Assembly (NCBI GenBank): GCA_964549275.1
Contig: CAZJUP010000001.1
Span: 186,001 to 250,000, forward strand
Length of the DNA: 64,000 nt
DNA from: CAZJUP01 sp964549275
GTDB lineage: Bacteria > Fidelibacterota > Marinisomatia > Marinisomatales > TCS55
Reading direction: 5' to 3'
Shown here: in pieces, positions 62,031 to 64,000 of the stretch
Layout of the letters: each line of letters starts with the position of its first letter
Position numbering within the stretch: the first letter of the stretch is position 1
The notes under the pieces: model-generated
Told to the model about the DNA's origin: nothing
What the model saw: the letters and a program-made list of their open reading frames with translations, nothing else
Database searches by the model: none
Translations under genes and position numbers: made by a program

Positions 62031-63842
62031 ATGTATTTATCAAACATTAAGCTTTGGAATTTTAGGAAATTCGGAAGTAATGGGGATATTGATCTTGAAA
62101 ATCCAGATTTGGATTTATCGTTTACCAATGGGATGAATGTATTAATTGGAGAAAATGACTCTGGTAAATCTGCAATTATCGACGCAATTAAGCTTGTCCT
62201 GAAAACACACAGTTATGAGTGGATTCGTGTCGAAGATGATGACTTTTTTATGGATACAACTCGATTACGAATCGAACTAAAATTTGATGATTTGAAAGAC
62301 GAGGAAGCTAAAAATTTTACAGAGTGGCTAGGATGGAAAGGCGAGGGCGAGGAGGCAATGCCGTTTTTACGATTGATTTATGACATATCTCGGAAAGAGG
62401 ACAGAATATTACCATCAGACGTTCGTGCCGGTGTTGATGATGAAGGATATATATTAAATGCTGAAGCTAGGGAATATTTAAAGGCTACATATTTGAAACC
62501 CCTGAGAGATGCCTTATCGGAACTTATACCAAAGAAATATTCTCGTTTGTCTCAGATATTATCTGGCCACGAAGCCTTTTTGAATAAAGGTGATGATCAT
62601 TATCTTGTCGGAAAATCAAAAATATTAGATGACACAATTGAAAAATACTTTGAGGGGAAAAAGGTCAACGATGATGGGATAGAAGAGGAATTGACAGATG
62701 ACCAAAATGGTAAATCATTGAAAAAGGAGATAGACAGCTATATTCGCTCCTTCTACAATACATCAGCTGATACTCAAATTGATGTTCTTAAAGGCGGTCT
62801 TAAACAGATTCTGGAAAAGTTAGAATTAAAGTTACGTGATGAAATCAATCCCGGACTTGGTACACTCAATCGGCTTTTTATGGCAGCAGAGTTGCTTCAT
62901 TTGAAAAAGACAAATTGGGATGGTCTAAGACTTGGATTAATCGAGGAACTTGAAGCTCATTTACATCCTCAAGTACAATTACGTGTAATCGAATCCCTAA
63001 GCAATCAAAAAAATATCCAGCTAATTCTAACTACTCATAGTCCAAATTTGGCATCCAAAGTTAAGTTAGAGAATTTGATTATTACTAACAATTGTAATGC
63101 CTATCCTATGGGAAAGGATTATACAAAGCTTGAGGAACCTGATTATTTATTTTTAGAACGATTTCTTGATGTCACAAAGGCAAATCTGTTTTTTGCGAAG
63201 GGTGTAATATTGGTTGAGGGATGGGCAGAAGAAATATTAATTCCTGTAATTTCCCAAAAAATTGGCTTTGATTTAATAGAAAATGGTGTTTCAATTGTAA
63301 ACATTGGCAGTATTGCCTTCACTAGATATGCAAGGATATTTCAAAGGGAAGAGAGTCCATATTTGGATATTCCTGTAGCAGTAGTAACTGATTTAGATAT
63401 ACTGCCAGATGATGAGAATATTCCTGAACAAGATGGTACGACAGGTAAAGATAGAAAAATTCATGATAAAGAGGAAAAATACAATGGACAATCTGTGAAA
63501 GCATTCATATCTCCTCATTGGACATTGGAATATTGTATTGCTCTTACAAATGATCCATTTCGGGAATTATTTTTCAATACAGTAAAATCAATAAGAGGAG
63601 GTGGATTAAGTCAATCTTTTGGTGTTTTTCTTGATCAAAATGAGGAGGACAAGCAATTTGCTAAGAGTCTGTATCAAGATCAAATAATCAGACCTAAAAT
63701 ATCAAAACCTGAACTTGCCCATAAATTTTCAAGAGCAATACTAGAGGATTCTAGCATAAATCGTGAATTATTAGAATCTCAAAACTCAATCAAATATTTA
63801 ATAGATGCTATAAAATATGCCTGTGGAAATAAAGATAACTGA
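62031..63842 (+). CDS. gajA: GajA-like ATP-dependent OLD-family nuclease
   Basis: 603 aa. ATPase domain: IGENDSGKSAIIDAIKL near residue 40 and LIEELEAHLHPQVQL near 305, then TTHSPNLAS. TOPRIM domain: ILVEGWAEEILIPV near 393 and VVTDLDI near 452, supplying the metal-binding Glu and Asp. Length close to GajA (about 580 aa). GajA cuts phage DNA when nucleotide levels fall. The next gene overlaps it by 26 bases and encodes a UvrD-type helicase, the GajB partner. Confidence 0.85.
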   Translation: MYLSNIKLWNFRKFGSNGDIDLENPDLDLSFTNGMNVLIGENDSGKSAIIDAIKLVLKTHSYEWIRVEDDDFFMDTTRLRIELKFDDLKDEEAKNFTEWLGWKGEGEEAMPFLRLIYDISRKEDRILPSDVRAGVDDEGYILNAEAREYLKATYLKPLRDALSELIPKKYSRLSQILSGHEAFLNKGDDHYLVGKSKILDDTIEKYFEGKKVNDDGIEEELTDDQNGKSLKKEIDSYIRSFYNTSADTQIDVLKGGLKQILEKLELKLRDEINPGLGTLNRLFMAAELLHLKKTNWDGLRLGLIEELEAHLHPQVQLRVIESLSNQKNIQLILTTHSPNLASKVKLENLIITNNCNAYPMGKDYTKLEEPDYLFLERFLDVTKANLFFAKGVILVEGWAEEILIPVISQKIGFDLIENGVSIVNIGSIAFTRYARIFQREESPYLDIPVAVVTDLDILPDDENIPEQDGTTGKDRKIHDKEEKYNGQSVKAFISPHWTLEYCIALTNDPFRELFFNTVKSIRGGGLSQSFGVFLDQNEEDKQFAKSLYQDQIIRPKISKPELAHKFSRAILEDSSINRELLESQNSIKYLIDAIKYACGNKDN

Positions 63843-64000
63843 AGAAGATATTACTTATGCAGAAAACATTCTGCTCGATTCTGGAAGTATCTTCGATGAT
63901 GAAAGACAGGCATTCATTCACAACTTAAAAACAATTGACCTTCAAGCGGTACCGGGGAGTGGAAAAACCACAGTCTTATTGGCAAAGCTGTTAATTTTAG
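63817..64000 (+). CDS. gajB: GajB-like UvrD helicase, 3' end outside window
   Basis: 61 codons visible from ATG 63817 (GTG 63823 is possible). QAVPGSGKTTVLLAKLL is the Walker A motif of a UvrD/Rep-type helicase. Directly coupled to the GajA-like gene, so most probably GajB, which senses DNA ends or nucleotides and activates GajA. The rest lies beyond the window. Confidence 0.75.
   Translation, partial: MPVEIKITEEDITYAENILLDSGSIFDDERQAFIHNLKTIDLQAVPGSGKTTVLLAKLLIL

Noticed and set aside
1..64000. CRISPR arrays, rRNA and tRNA genes
   Set aside because: None seen on reading the gaps between genes; no regular repeat-spacer pattern or cloverleaf found.

Overview
The window reads as most of a temperate, contractile-tailed (myovirus-type) prophage or related integrative element, followed by a defence island, in an AT-rich bacterial genome (roughly 40% GC by eye). 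Tail sheath, tail tube, gp25-like wedge, J-like wedge and tail protein I are all present, and Shine-Dalgarno (SD) sites are strong throughout. The host cannot be named. A PAS-rich signalling protein and dispersed repeats of the CACAGAG and CTTCGACAAGCTCAG types suggest an environmental Gram-negative lineage; that is inference only.

Layout. Positions 1-1761 hold the 3' part of a PAS-repeat protein, probably host. Positions 1804-4368 (minus strand) hold an integration module: a ParB-like HTH protein, a large serine recombinase, a DUF2924 protein and a small ORF. Divergent from it lies a lysogeny-type switch, an Xre repressor plus an ImmA/IrrE peptidase (4510-5594), with two matching inverted repeats in front. 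Positions 5591-15737 form the early region: small ORFs, an HTH/sigma-like regulator behind a hairpin that covers its SD, a SpoVG-like protein, a recombination set (PD-(D/E)XK nuclease, Sak4-like ATPase, DUF669 protein with an SSB-type tail, ERCC4 nuclease, RecD2-like helicase), an archaeo-eukaryotic-type primase and a cysteine-rich helicase.

Positions 16074-47034 are the packaging and structural operon: small terminase-like protein, large terminase, portal, a giant MuF head protein with SAP-like repeats and a kinase-like domain, a fused methyltransferase-methyltransferase-prohead protease-scaffold protein, decoration and capsid proteins, connectors, sheath, tube, a tail chaperone with a GGGAAAC frameshift site, tape measure, baseplate, M15 peptidase and a fibre region whose ORF boundaries cut through beta-sandwich domains. 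A minus-strand tyrosine recombinase cassette sits between the terminase genes.

Positions 47202-49674 encode an amidoligase, a class II glutamine amidotransferase and a gamma-glutamylcyclotransferase-like protein with two small proteins. This matches the type of predicted peptide-modification cluster known in phages.

Positions 49858-64000 are a defence island: an excisionase-type HTH, a helicase with DUF1998-like and nuclease-like regions, a SNF2/DrmD-like helicase and an Eco57I/DrmMI-like methylase (a DISARM-related arrangement), then a GajA-like OLD nuclease and the start of a GajB-like UvrD helicase (Gabija), cut by the window end. From 4.5 kb to the end everything except the tyrosine recombinase cassette lies on the plus strand, so the defence genes could be cargo of the element or host genes beside it. 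The right boundary is not visible.
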